Shown: positions 17,417 through 25,358 of the stretch, piece by piece
Layout of the letters: every line of letters begins with the position of its first letter
Position numbering within the stretch: the first letter of the stretch is position 1
Origin: Caulobacter vibrioides
GTDB taxonomy: Bacteria > Pseudomonadota > Alphaproteobacteria > Caulobacterales > Caulobacteraceae
Assembly: GCF_002858865.1 (NCBI RefSeq)
Contig: NZ_PJRR01000019.1
Coordinates: 186,001-250,000 of the forward strand
DNA length: 64,000 bases
Direction: 5' to 3'
Program-made: the position numbers and the translations under genes
Notes under the pieces: model-generated
The model's input: the letters and a program-made list of their open reading frames with translations, nothing else
What the model was told of the DNA's origin: nothing
Database searches by the model: none

Positions 17417-18922
17417 ATGGGAACGGGAACGACCCGCCGGTCGACGCGCGACGTGCTGACCGGCCAATCCATTCGAACGGTATCAGCGCCCCGGCGCGGC
17501 GTCGCGCAATTGAAACTGGACTGCCCACCGCCCTGCAGCTGGGACGCCGCGCACGCTAGCGCCTTCATCGAGCAAATCGCCGCGTTCGGCGATGACCCCG
17601 AGGTCTGCGCCATCGTTCTCCACGGTCGCCGCCTGTTCAATGACGTGCTTGCCGCCAAGACCGCGCCGGATGACTCTCGGTCAGCCGTCTATGCGGCGGT
17701 GGCGAGCTCGACCAAGCCGATTGTCGCCGCCCTTTCGGGCCCTGTCACCGGCTCGGGCCTGGAGCTGGCCCTGGCGTGCGGCGCGCGCGTGGCCTTGCCT
17801 AACGTCACCATCTCGAACCTGGCCCGCAGCGAAGGCCACCTTCCGGCGGCCGAGACCTTGATCCGCCTGGCCCGACTGGTCGAGGTCGAGCGGGCGGCCG
17901 ATCTGGCCGTCTTCAACGCGGTCTGGGACAGCAAGGCGGCGGTCGAGCAAGGCTTGATCGACCTCGTCGCCGCGCGCGACCTGTTGCAGGTCGCCGAAAA
18001 GCTCGCCGCCGGTTGCAAGGAAGAGCGCAGGGTCGCGCTCACGGCGGAACCCGAGGTCGTGGCCGCCAAGATCTACGGTCTTAGGGCCAAGGTGCGACGC
18101 GAGGCCCCGCAGCAGACCGCGCCGATGATGCTGCTGCGCGCCATGGAGCTCGCCTGGCAGACGCCAGCCCGCCGCGCACGCGCCGAGATCGATCGCCTGG
18201 ACGAGACCTTCGCCGCATCGCCAGAGGCCCAGGCCTTGACCTATGCCGAGCGTGGCCAGGCCGCCCTGGCCCGCGCCGCCGTTCCCGCCGAACTCGCGCA
18301 TGAGCTGGCCTGGCCGCTGCTTCGCGAGGCCATCCACCTGCTGGACGAGGGCGCAACCCCCGGCCAGATCGACCGCGAACTGCAGAAGTTCGGCTTCCGC
18401 GTCGCGCCGTTCCTGCGCTCTGACCGCGAGGGCCTCGAAGCGGTCTTCCGCCGTCAGTCTGGCCCGGCCAACGGCGAGGACTGGATCACCTATTCGCCGA
18501 CCCTCGACCTGATGGCCGACGAAGGCCGCACCGGCGGCGCCGATGCGCCAGGCTGGTACCGCCATGGCAGCGATGGTCGCTACACCTTCGAACCGGAAGT
18601 CGATCGTCTACTGCAGGCCTCGGCCACCTTCCAGCGATGTGCGCGCGCCCCAATCGACGACGAGGTGGTGGTCGAGCGGTGCCTGACTGCAGCCATTAAC
18701 GGCACGGCGCACGTACTTGAAGCGCACCCGGACCTGTCGCCCAGCCTTGTCGACGCCATCTGGACCCAGACCCTGGGCTTTCCGAAATGGCGCGGCGGAC
18801 CGCTTTACATGGCCAGGACGGGGGCCTGCGATCCACTCGCCAGCCTCGAGCGCTGGACCAAGGTGCGCAACACGGCCGGCGTCGCCGCCCCGCTGCTGCG
18901 TCGGATCATCGCCAACGCCTGA
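17417..18922 (+). CDS. FadB-like protein: crotonase domain joined to 3HCDH C-terminal domain, NAD domain absent
   Basis: 501 residues, against roughly 700 for FadB/MFE proteins. Residues about 20-200 form a crotonase domain with VAALSGPVTGSGLELALACGARVALP; a FadB-type linker follows (RRARAEIDRLDETFAASPEAQALTYAERGQAA). The chain then passes directly to the helical 3-hydroxyacyl-CoA dehydrogenase C-terminal part (LLREAIHLLDEGATPGQID ... LGFPKWRGGPLYMA). No GxGxxG NAD-binding domain lies between them. The first catalytic Glu is present (E116) but the second is Ala (A136), and the usual oxyanion GADI segment is altered. GGAGGA sets ATG 17417; the frame from 17192 spans the operator. Activity is doubtful; a structural or isomerase role is possible. 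Confidence 0.75.
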   Translation: MGTGTTRRSTRDVLTGQSIRTVSAPRRGVAQLKLDCPPPCSWDAAHASAFIEQIAAFGDDPEVCAIVLHGRRLFNDVLAAKTAPDDSRSAVYAAVASSTKPIVAALSGPVTGSGLELALACGARVALPNVTISNLARSEGHLPAAETLIRLARLVEVERAADLAVFNAVWDSKAAVEQGLIDLVAARDLLQVAEKLAAGCKEERRVALTAEPEVVAAKIYGLRAKVRREAPQQTAPMMLLRAMELAWQTPARRARAEIDRLDETFAASPEAQALTYAERGQAALARAAVPAELAHELAWPLLREAIHLLDEGATPGQIDRELQKFGFRVAPFLRSDREGLEAVFRRQSGPANGEDWITYSPTLDLMADEGRTGGADAPGWYRHGSDGRYTFEPEVDRLLQASATFQRCARAPIDDEVVVERCLTAAINGTAHVLEAHPDLSPSLVDAIWTQTLGFPKWRGGPLYMARTGACDPLASLERWTKVRNTAGVAAPLLRRIIANA

Positions 18923-18948
18923 CGGCCGGTGAAATCTCAGAAAGAAGA

Positions 18949-18973
18949 GCCAGCGTCACCCCGTGACGCTGGC
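18949..18973. terminator. Bidirectional intrinsic terminator
   Basis: An 11-bp perfect stem (GCCAGCGTCAC with its complement, 3-base loop), flanked by AAGAAG upstream and TTCTT downstream, between the convergent FadB-like and enoyl-CoA hydratase genes. Confidence 0.8.
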
Positions 18974-19035
18974 TTCTTGTTGTCGGAAAGGTCGGCGCGC
19001 CGGCGCCCAGCCAAAGGGCCGAGCGCCGCCTCCGG

Positions 19036-19806
19036 TCAGCGGCCCTGGAAGACCGGCGGACGCTTTTCGATGAACGCCCGCACCGCCTCCTTGGCGTCTT
19101 CGCTCTTGGACAGCTTGTAGGTGTTGCCCTGCTCATAGCGGTAGCCGTCGCGAAGGCTCAGATTGTCGATGACGTTCAGGCTGTCCTTGGCCGCAGCGAC
19201 CGCGACGGGGCTCTTGCTGGCGATCTCCTTGGCGATTCCGCGGGCGTAGTCCAGGAACTCCTCGTGCGGCAGCGCCGCTTCGATCAGGCCGCGGCGATAG
19301 AGCTCCTCGGCCGGCACGCGCCAGCCGGTCAGCACCATGCGGCGGGCCAGCGAATGAGGAATGAAACGCAGGGCGTGCTTGGCGCCGCCGGCCAGGCCCA
19401 CATCGATCTCGGGAAGACCGAACACGGCTCGCTCCGAGGCCACGATGATGTCGCAACTGGCCACGATGCCCAGGCCCGCGCCCAGGGCCGCGCCGTTGAC
19501 GGCCACGACGATCGGCTTGCTGCACTCGACCATCGACCAGCTCATCTCGCGGGCCATGCGCTGACGGGCGAAAGCCGTCCCGGCCGGAGCGTCGGGACCC
19601 GGGCGGTTCTTCAGATCAGCACCCGCGCAGAAGGTCTTGCCCTCGGCCGTCAGCAGCACCGCGCGGACGTCGGGGCTTTCGTTGAAGGCGTCGAACGCTG
19701 CGGTGAGTTCCAGCATCATGTCGACGCTCGCCGAGTTCACCGGCGGGTTGGCCAGCGTCACCGTCGCCACGAAGTCTTCGACCTCAATCTTCAAGCACGA
19801 CATCAT
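19036..19806 (-). CDS. Enoyl-CoA hydratase/isomerase
   Basis: A 256-residue crotonase. It has the oxyanion-hole segments TFCAGADLKNRP and VNGAALGAGLGIVASCDII, then FGLPEIDVGLAGGAKH, which carries the Glu of the second catalytic position, while the first is replaced (LGAGLGIV). Single-Glu crotonases are often isomerases or act on unusual CoA esters. AAGGAG sits just upstream of tandem ATGs at 19806 and 19803; either may be used. It is divergent from the tandem SDR and shares operator site 8. It would hydrate or isomerise the 2-enoyl-CoA made by the acyl-CoA dehydrogenases. Confidence 0.88.
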   Translation of the reverse strand: MMSCLKIEVEDFVATVTLANPPVNSASVDMMLELTAAFDAFNESPDVRAVLLTAEGKTFCAGADLKNRPGPDAPAGTAFARQRMAREMSWSMVECSKPIVVAVNGAALGAGLGIVASCDIIVASERAVFGLPEIDVGLAGGAKHALRFIPHSLARRMVLTGWRVPAEELYRRGLIEAALPHEEFLDYARGIAKEIASKSPVAVAAAKDSLNVIDNLSLRDGYRYEQGNTYKLSKSEDAKEAVRAFIEKRPPVFQGR

Positions 19807-19862
19807 TTGCTCCTTGCCCAGTCGTCGGTCGTGGACCGCCTCCTGAACTTGGTAGCCGCTCA

Positions 19863-19893
19863 CGCCGCCCGGCCTGAGTCCGGCCGGGCGGCG
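19863..19893. other. Strong stem-loop in the leader of the hydratase gene
   Basis: A 12-bp perfect G/C stem (19863-19874 with 19882-19893, 7-base loop) lies between the hydratase start and operator site 8. It would be transcribed as part of the hydratase 5' leader. There is no U tract on either side, so it is not a normal terminator. Confidence 0.5.
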
Positions 19894-19901
19894 CGCGCCA
19901 C

Positions 19902-19915
19902 ATCACATAGGCGAT
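19902..19915. promoter_or_regulatory. Island operator, site 8 (ATCAC-ATAG-GCGAT)
   Basis: The surrounding sequence ATCACATAGGCGATATT is identical to that at site 9. It lies 96 bp upstream of the hydratase and 101 bp upstream of the tandem SDR. Confidence 0.8.
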
Positions 19916-20015
19916 ATTCGGCGAGCGCGCGGACCCCCGCGTGGCGCGCGGAGGGGCGCTGCTAGGTTTTCGCGAAGGCCGTCATCCGCGACGCCCACAC
20001 GAGACAGAGTACGCA

Positions 20016-21581
20016 ATGACCTCCAAGGCGCAGTCGCGCGTGGTTCTGGTGACCGGCGGCGCGGATGGCATCGGCTGGGCGGCTTGCCAGCGCTTCGCCC
20101 GCGCGGGCGATAGAGTGCTGGTCGCGGACCGTAACGTCGAGCGCGCGCGCGAACGCGCCGCCAGCCTTGGGCCCGATCACCACGCGATCGCGATGGACGT
20201 CTCCTCGGAGGCCCAGATCCGCGAAGGGTTCGAGCAGCTGCATCGCGAGTTCGGCCGGGTCGACGTGCTGGTCAACAACGCCGGCGTCACCGACCCTCAG
20301 CCGACCGCCACCCTGGACCAGACGGCCGAAGAGGTGGCCCGGCTGCAGGCGATCAACGTCACGGGCGCCTTCCTGGCCGCGCGGGAAGCCGGACGCCTGA
20401 TGATCGAGCAAGGCCACGGCGCGATCATCAACCTGGCCTCGGGCGCGGGGCTGGTCGCCCTGGCCAAGCGCACCAGCTACAGCGCCAGCAAGGCGGCGGT
20501 GATCTCGCTGACCCGGACCCTGGCCTGCGAATGGGCGGCGAAGGGCGTTCGCGTCAACGCCGTCCTGCCGGGCTACACCCGCACCCAGATGGTCCAGGAC
20601 CAGATCGATGCGGGTCTTCTGGATCCCTCGATCGTGCTCTCCCGTATTCCGCTTGGCCGGATGGGCGAGCCCGAGGAGATGGCCGAAGGCGCGTTCTTCC
20701 TGGCCAGCGACGCCGCCAGCTATGTCGTCGGCGCCACGCTGGTCGTGGACGGCGGCTACACGGTCTATGGCGGTTCGGGACCGGCCTCGACGACGCCCGC
20801 ACCCAGCCCCCTAGCCCCCTCGCCCCGCGTCAGCGCGATCACCGGCGGTGGCCGGGGGATCGGTCGCTGTGTCGTGGATATGTTTCACGCTGCTGGCGAC
20901 CGTCTGCTGGTGATCGAGCGCGATGCGGAGGGCGCCAAGGCGCTCGCCGAGGCCCTGGGCGACGAGCACATCGTCGTTCAGGCCGACATCACCGACGTCG
21001 CGGCGGTCGAGGCGGCCTTCGCTCAGGCCCAGGCGCGCTGGGGGCGACTGGATGTCTTGATCAACAACGCCGGCGCCGCCGACGTCTTCAAGCCCTCGCT
21101 GGAGCAGACCGCCCAGGACTTCACCAGCGTCTACGACCTCAACTTCAACGGCCCGCTGGCCACCGCCAAGGCCGCCGCGCGCCTGATGAGCCAGGGCGGC
21201 GTCATCGTCAATCTCGGCTCCATAGCGGGCCTGGGCGCCCTGCCCCAGCGCAACGCCTACTGCGCCGCCAAGGCGGCCGTGACGATGATGAGCCGCAGCC
21301 TGGCCTGCGAATGGGCCTCCGCCGGCATCCGCGTGAACACGGTCGCGCCCGGCTATATCGAGACCCCCGCCGTTCTTGCGCTCAAGTCCGCCGGACGGGC
21401 GCAGTTCGACAAGATCCGGCGCCGCGCGCCGATCGGCCGCCTGGGCGATCCCATGGAAGTCGCCCGGACCATCGCGTTCCTGGCCTCCCCCGCCGCCAGC
21501 TACGTGGCCGGCGCCACCCTGACCGTCGACGGCGGCTGGACCGCCTTCGGCGACGCCGGCGACGCCAACGACATCCTGTAA
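20016..21581 (+). CDS. Tandem-fused short-chain dehydrogenase (two complete SDR domains)
   Basis: 521 residues in one frame. Domain 1 (about 5-250) has TGGADGIG, NNAG, Ser in INLASGAG and YSASK. After a Pro/Ala/Ser linker (PASTTPAPSPLAPSP), domain 2 (about 275-515) has TGGGRGIG, NNAG, VNLGSIAG and YCAAK. Both keep Ser-Tyr-Lys and the C-terminal VDGG tail. SDRs normally form dimers or tetramers of single domains, so this fusion provides two active sites in one chain. ATG 20016 is the first Met before domain 1; the ribosome-binding site (GAGACAGAG) is weak. It is followed 26 bp later by the SnoaL-like gene. Confidence 0.9.
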   Translation: MTSKAQSRVVLVTGGADGIGWAACQRFARAGDRVLVADRNVERARERAASLGPDHHAIAMDVSSEAQIREGFEQLHREFGRVDVLVNNAGVTDPQPTATLDQTAEEVARLQAINVTGAFLAAREAGRLMIEQGHGAIINLASGAGLVALAKRTSYSASKAAVISLTRTLACEWAAKGVRVNAVLPGYTRTQMVQDQIDAGLLDPSIVLSRIPLGRMGEPEEMAEGAFFLASDAASYVVGATLVVDGGYTVYGGSGPASTTPAPSPLAPSPRVSAITGGGRGIGRCVVDMFHAAGDRLLVIERDAEGAKALAEALGDEHIVVQADITDVAAVEAAFAQAQARWGRLDVLINNAGAADVFKPSLEQTAQDFTSVYDLNFNGPLATAKAAARLMSQGGVIVNLGSIAGLGALPQRNAYCAAKAAVTMMSRSLACEWASAGIRVNTVAPGYIETPAVLALKSAGRAQFDKIRRRAPIGRLGDPMEVARTIAFLASPAASYVAGATLTVDGGWTAFGDAGDANDIL

Positions 21582-21607
21582 CCCCTGTTCATTTCGTGAG
21601 GCCTCGC

Positions 21608-22138
21608 ATGGCGGACCAACCCAATCTCCAGCAGCTGTGGGACAGCGAGCAGATCCGCCAGTGCCTGTACCGCTATTGCCGCGGCATCGACCGGATGGAC
21701 GAGACGGCCCTGCGGTCGGTGGCCTGGCCCGAAGGCCCCGATCAGCACGGCTCCTTCACCGGCACGGCGTCGGAGTTCGTCGACTGGGCCCTGAAAATCC
21801 TGCCGCACGTCGAGCGCGGCGTGCACCAGGTGCACAACGTCATGATCGCCTTCGAAGGCGAGACCGCCGCTGCGGTCGAGTCCGTCTTCACCGCCCTGCA
21901 CCGACAACCGGACGACGACGGCTCCCTGGTCGTCCTGCACATGTGCGGCCGCTATCTGGACCGCTTCGAAAAGCGCAACGGCGAGTGGCGCATCGCCGCG
22001 CGCCAAGTGATCTTCGACTGGATCGAGAAGTACGCCCCGACGCCCGGCGTTCATCCTGAACGTTTCGGGGCCCGTACGCCGGTCGGCGGCCGCTTCCCCG
22101 ATGATCCGCTCTACCCGTTCCTGGGCCAGGGCGACTGA
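21608..22138 (+). CDS. SnoaL-like (NTF2-fold) domain protein
   Basis: A 176-residue protein with the typical N-terminal helix of the SnoaL-like/scytalone-dehydratase superfamily (IRQCLYRYCRGIDRMDETALRSV), then HGSFTGTASEFVDWAL, HQVHNVMIAFEGETAAAVESVFTALH and CGRYLDRFEKRNGEWRIAARQVIFDWIE. Family members act as hydratases, dehydratases, isomerases or hydroxylases on cyclic substrates and often sit beside SDRs in steroid and terpenoid gene clusters. It follows the tandem SDR by 26 bp and likely shares its transcript, ending at the hairpin 22147-22172. Confidence 0.82.
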   Translation: MADQPNLQQLWDSEQIRQCLYRYCRGIDRMDETALRSVAWPEGPDQHGSFTGTASEFVDWALKILPHVERGVHQVHNVMIAFEGETAAAVESVFTALHRQPDDDGSLVVLHMCGRYLDRFEKRNGEWRIAARQVIFDWIEKYAPTPGVHPERFGARTPVGGRFPDDPLYPFLGQGD

Positions 22139-22146
22139 CCCGGGTA

Positions 22147-22172
22147 CGGGGCGCGGCGACCGCCGCGCCCCG
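22147..22172. terminator. Hairpin between convergent genes
   Basis: A perfect 12-bp G/C stem (22147-22158 with 22161-22172, 2-base loop) between the SnoaL-like gene and the second BVMO. No long T run on either side. Confidence 0.6.
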
Positions 22173-22187
22173 CCTGTTCCAGATTGC

Positions 22188-23819
22188 CTATCGCGCCGTG
22201 AAGCAGCAGCCCTCATAGCCCGCCGCCGCCACGCCGGCGCAGATCTCGGCATAGCGGTTGAGGCCGCCGGCGAAGACGAAGAAGCCGCGCGGCTTACCCT
22301 CGATATTGGTGCCGGTGTACCAGGTGTCGGCCTTCACATAGAGGGTGCGGTCGGCGATCTCGCCCACGGTCTGGCTCCACCGGGTCTGGGCTTCGGCCGT
22401 GGCCTCGACAGTGGCCAGACCCTCCCGCTGCATATGCAGGATGCAGTCCACCACCCAATCGACGTTCAGCTCGTCCAGGCGGATGTAGTTGGCCAGGATC
22501 GAGGGGCCGTTCGGTCCGCCGATGATGAACATGTTCGGGAAGCCGTGCATCAGCAGGGCCAGGTACGACCTTGGCCCATCGCGCCAGGCCTCGCTGAGCT
22601 TCAGACCGTCGCGCCCCGTGATGTCGATGGCCAGCATCGGCCCGGTCAGGGCGTCATAGCCGGTGGCCATGATGATCACATCCAGCGCGATTTCGCGTTG
22701 GGACGTCCGCAGACCGGTCTCGGTGAACGCGCTGATCGGCTCTTCGAAGCAGTCGACCAACGAGACGTGCGGCAGGTTGTAGGTCTCGTAGTACTGGGTG
22801 TCGAGGCAGGGACGGCGCGCGTAGATCGGATAGCCGCGCGGCTTCAGCGCCTCGGCCGTCACGGGGTCCTTGACCGTCTGACTGATCTTGTCGCGCACGA
22901 AGTCGGCGACGATCTCGTTGGCGGCGGCGTTGGTCAAAAGGTCCGAGAACAGGCCCAGGAACTGGAGCGCGCCCTTGGCCCAGGCCTCCTCCATCAGTTC
23001 GTTGCGCTCCTCCACCGGAATGCTGAACAGCGGCCGCGTCGACAGAGGCCGCACCCCGCCGGTGAAGGTGGTGCGCGCCACCGCCCGCAGCCCCGCCATA
23101 TTGGCCTTCAGCTGCGCAGCATAGTCCTCTGAGACCTTCTTGTTGCGCATGGGCAGGGTGAAGCTGGGCGTGCGCTGGAACACGGTCAGCGACTGGCAGG
23201 TCTCGGCGACCACGGGGACGATCTGGATGCCGGACGAGCCCGTGCCGATCACCCCGACCCGCTTGCCACGGAAGTCTACGTCGTGATGGGGCCACTTGCC
23301 CGAGCGATAGAGCTCGCCCTTGAAGCGGTCAGCGCCCGGGATGTCGACAGGCTTGGGCAGAGACAGCGGCCCGGTCGCCATGATCAGATTGTCGGCCTCG
23401 AACATCTGGCCCTGCTCGGTGGTCAGGGTCCACACACGGCGGGCGTCGTCGAAGGCGATTGTCTGAACGCGCGTATTGAACTGATAGGCCGAACGCAGGT
23501 CCAGGCGGTCGGCGACGAAGTTGGCGTAGGCCAGGATCTCCGAGCCCGCCGCGAACACCTCGCTCCAGGTCCATTCCTGCTCGATCGCCTGGGAGAAGGC
23601 GTAGCTGTAGTCGATGCTGGTGACGTCGCAGCGCGCGCCCGGATAGCGGTTCCAGTACCAGGTCCCGCCGACATCCCCGCCCGCTTCCAGGCCGAGCACC
23701 GAGAGACCTTCCTGGCGCAGCCGATGGATGGCGTACATCCCTCCAAATCCGGCGCCGACGACGATAGCCTCCGCTCGGCGCACGGCTCCGGTTGGCCCGG
23801 CGGAAGTGTTGATGTCCAT
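22188..23819 (-). CDS. Baeyer-Villiger-type flavin monooxygenase (BVMO) 2
   Basis: A 543-residue paralogue of the protein at 305-1975 with the same architecture: GAGFGG FAD motif, GGTWYWNRYPGARCD, GTGSSG NADPH motif and ATGYD near the C-terminus. In the family fingerprint the His position is Arg (FKGELYRSGKW). Two related but clearly diverged enzymes at opposite ends of the island suggest two oxygen-insertion or hydroxylation steps, or different ketones. It is divergent from the MFS gene over operator site 9. Confidence 0.88.
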   Translation of the reverse strand: MDINTSAGPTGAVRRAEAIVVGAGFGGMYAIHRLRQEGLSVLGLEAGGDVGGTWYWNRYPGARCDVTSIDYSYAFSQAIEQEWTWSEVFAAGSEILAYANFVADRLDLRSAYQFNTRVQTIAFDDARRVWTLTTEQGQMFEADNLIMATGPLSLPKPVDIPGADRFKGELYRSGKWPHHDVDFRGKRVGVIGTGSSGIQIVPVVAETCQSLTVFQRTPSFTLPMRNKKVSEDYAAQLKANMAGLRAVARTTFTGGVRPLSTRPLFSIPVEERNELMEEAWAKGALQFLGLFSDLLTNAAANEIVADFVRDKISQTVKDPVTAEALKPRGYPIYARRPCLDTQYYETYNLPHVSLVDCFEEPISAFTETGLRTSQREIALDVIIMATGYDALTGPMLAIDITGRDGLKLSEAWRDGPRSYLALLMHGFPNMFIIGGPNGPSILANYIRLDELNVDWVVDCILHMQREGLATVEATAEAQTRWSQTVGEIADRTLYVKADTWYTGTNIEGKPRGFFVFAGGLNRYAEICAGVAAAGYEGCCFTAR

Positions 23820-23903
23820 GGCGCGGCGTCTCCGTCAGCAACTTGGGCAGTCGTTGACGGGGTCGCCGCGTGCTCAAGGCGAAAAGGGCTCGCAGCACGG
23901 AAG

Positions 23904-23917
23904 ATCACATAGGCGAT
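23904..23917. promoter_or_regulatory. Island operator, site 9 (ATCAC-ATAG-GCGAT)
   Basis: Core and right flank (ATCACATAGGCGATATT) are identical to site 8. It is nearly centred between the divergent starts of BVMO 2 (85 bp) and the MFS transporter (83 bp). Confidence 0.8.
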
Positions 23918-23999
23918 ATTGCATCCCGGAGGGGGCGCGCCGCGCGCTGGCCCGCGACGCCGCCTAGCGTTCGATCGCAAGACGATCCGCGAGCGGGAC

Positions 24000-25358
24000 A
24001 TGCCAGACCAGAACCTCACCGAACTTGAGCCGCCGCCCGTGGCGTGGTCGGACCGCTATCGGCGCTATGCGCTCGGCCTGCTGATGCTGATCTATGCGCT
24101 CAACATGCTTGATCGCCAGATCATCACCATCCTCGCCGAGCCCATGAAGGCGGAACTGAACCTGGCCGATTGGCAGATCGGCGCGGTCAGCGGCCTGGCC
24201 TTCGCCTTGTTCTACTCCGCTGTCGGCTTGCCGATGGCGCGTTTCGCGGACCGAGGGGACCGCGTCCGCCTGATCGCCATCTCCCTGGCGGTCTGGAGCG
24301 CCTTCACCGCAGTGTGCGGCCTGGCGCGGACCTTCCCCCAACTCATCCTCGCGCGCATTGGCGTCGGTATCGGCGAAGCCGGTTGCACGCCCGCGGCGCA
24401 CTCGCTGATCACCGAATTCACGCCGCGCGCCAAGCTCGCCTCGGCCCTGGCCTTCTACTCGCTGGGCATTCCGCTGGGCTCGTTGCTGGGCTTGGCGGTC
24501 GGGGGGCTGCTCGTCGACGCGATGGGCTGGCGAGCGGCGTTCATCATCGCGGGGCTGCCCGGCATCGGCGTCGCGGTCATCGCCAGCCTCACCCTTCGTG
24601 AGCCTCGCCGACAGCGCCCCAAGGCCGAGCGCGCGTCTGACCAAACGACGTCCCTGGCGGCCGCTCTGGCTGAGCTGAAGCAAAAGCCGGCCTTCTGGCT
24701 GATCGCGTTGGCCGCCGCCCTGACCTCCTTCTCCTACTATGGCCAGTCGGCGTTCTTCGGTTCGGTTTTCCTGCGCAACCACGGTCCGGTGCTTACGCAG
24801 CTTGGCGAGGACATGGGTCTGGGGCCGGCGGGTCTAGCGGGCCTGGCGCTGGGCCTGGCGATCGGCGTCAGCGCCGGCGCCGGAACCTTGATCGGCGGCA
24901 AGCTGGCGGACCGCGCCGCGCGTGGCGGCGTGTCGGGCTACGCCAAGCAGCCGATGGTGGTCCTGCTCGCGTCGACGCCGTTCCTGGGCGTCACGCCCTT
25001 CGCGCCCAACCTCCCGCTCGCCCTCGCCGCGCTCGCCGTGGGCGTTTTCCTGCACGCCATGGCCTATGGCCCGACCTTCGCCTCGGTGCAGGTGCTGGCG
25101 AGTCCCCGTGTCCGCGCGACGGCGTCGGCGATCCTGTTCTTCTTGACGAGCCTCATCGGCCTGGGGCTCGGCCCGCTGGCCGTGGGGGTCGCCAGCGATC
25201 TTCTTCGCGCCAGCCTTGGACCCGTTCAGAGCCTCAACCTCGCCTGCGCGGGCGCTTCAATCACGATGGTCGCGTCCGTAGTTTGCTTTGGCTTCGCCGC
25301 GAGGCGGATGGGCGGCGAAGCGCCGGCTGCGCCTGCTTCAGTGAGCAACGGCGCCTGA
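24000..25358 (+). CDS. Major facilitator superfamily transporter
   Basis: A 452-residue inner-membrane protein with about 12 hydrophobic segments. Motif A appears after TM2 (GLPMARFADRGDRVRLI); TM4-5 carry ARIGVGIGEAGCTPAAHSLITEF; a central cytoplasmic loop is rich in Arg/Lys/Gln (REPRRQRPKAERASDQ). It resembles the spinster/aromatic-acid-type proton symporters common in alphaproteobacterial catabolic clusters. ATG 24000 follows GAGCGGGA. It is the natural inner-membrane partner of the TonB receptor at 11688-14420 and is the last island gene on this side. Confidence 0.88.
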   Translation: MPDQNLTELEPPPVAWSDRYRRYALGLLMLIYALNMLDRQIITILAEPMKAELNLADWQIGAVSGLAFALFYSAVGLPMARFADRGDRVRLIAISLAVWSAFTAVCGLARTFPQLILARIGVGIGEAGCTPAAHSLITEFTPRAKLASALAFYSLGIPLGSLLGLAVGGLLVDAMGWRAAFIIAGLPGIGVAVIASLTLREPRRQRPKAERASDQTTSLAAALAELKQKPAFWLIALAAALTSFSYYGQSAFFGSVFLRNHGPVLTQLGEDMGLGPAGLAGLALGLAIGVSAGAGTLIGGKLADRAARGGVSGYAKQPMVVLLASTPFLGVTPFAPNLPLALAALAVGVFLHAMAYGPTFASVQVLASPRVRATASAILFFLTSLIGLGLGPLAVGVASDLLRASLGPVQSLNLACAGASITMVASVVCFGFAARRMGGEAPAAPASVSNGA

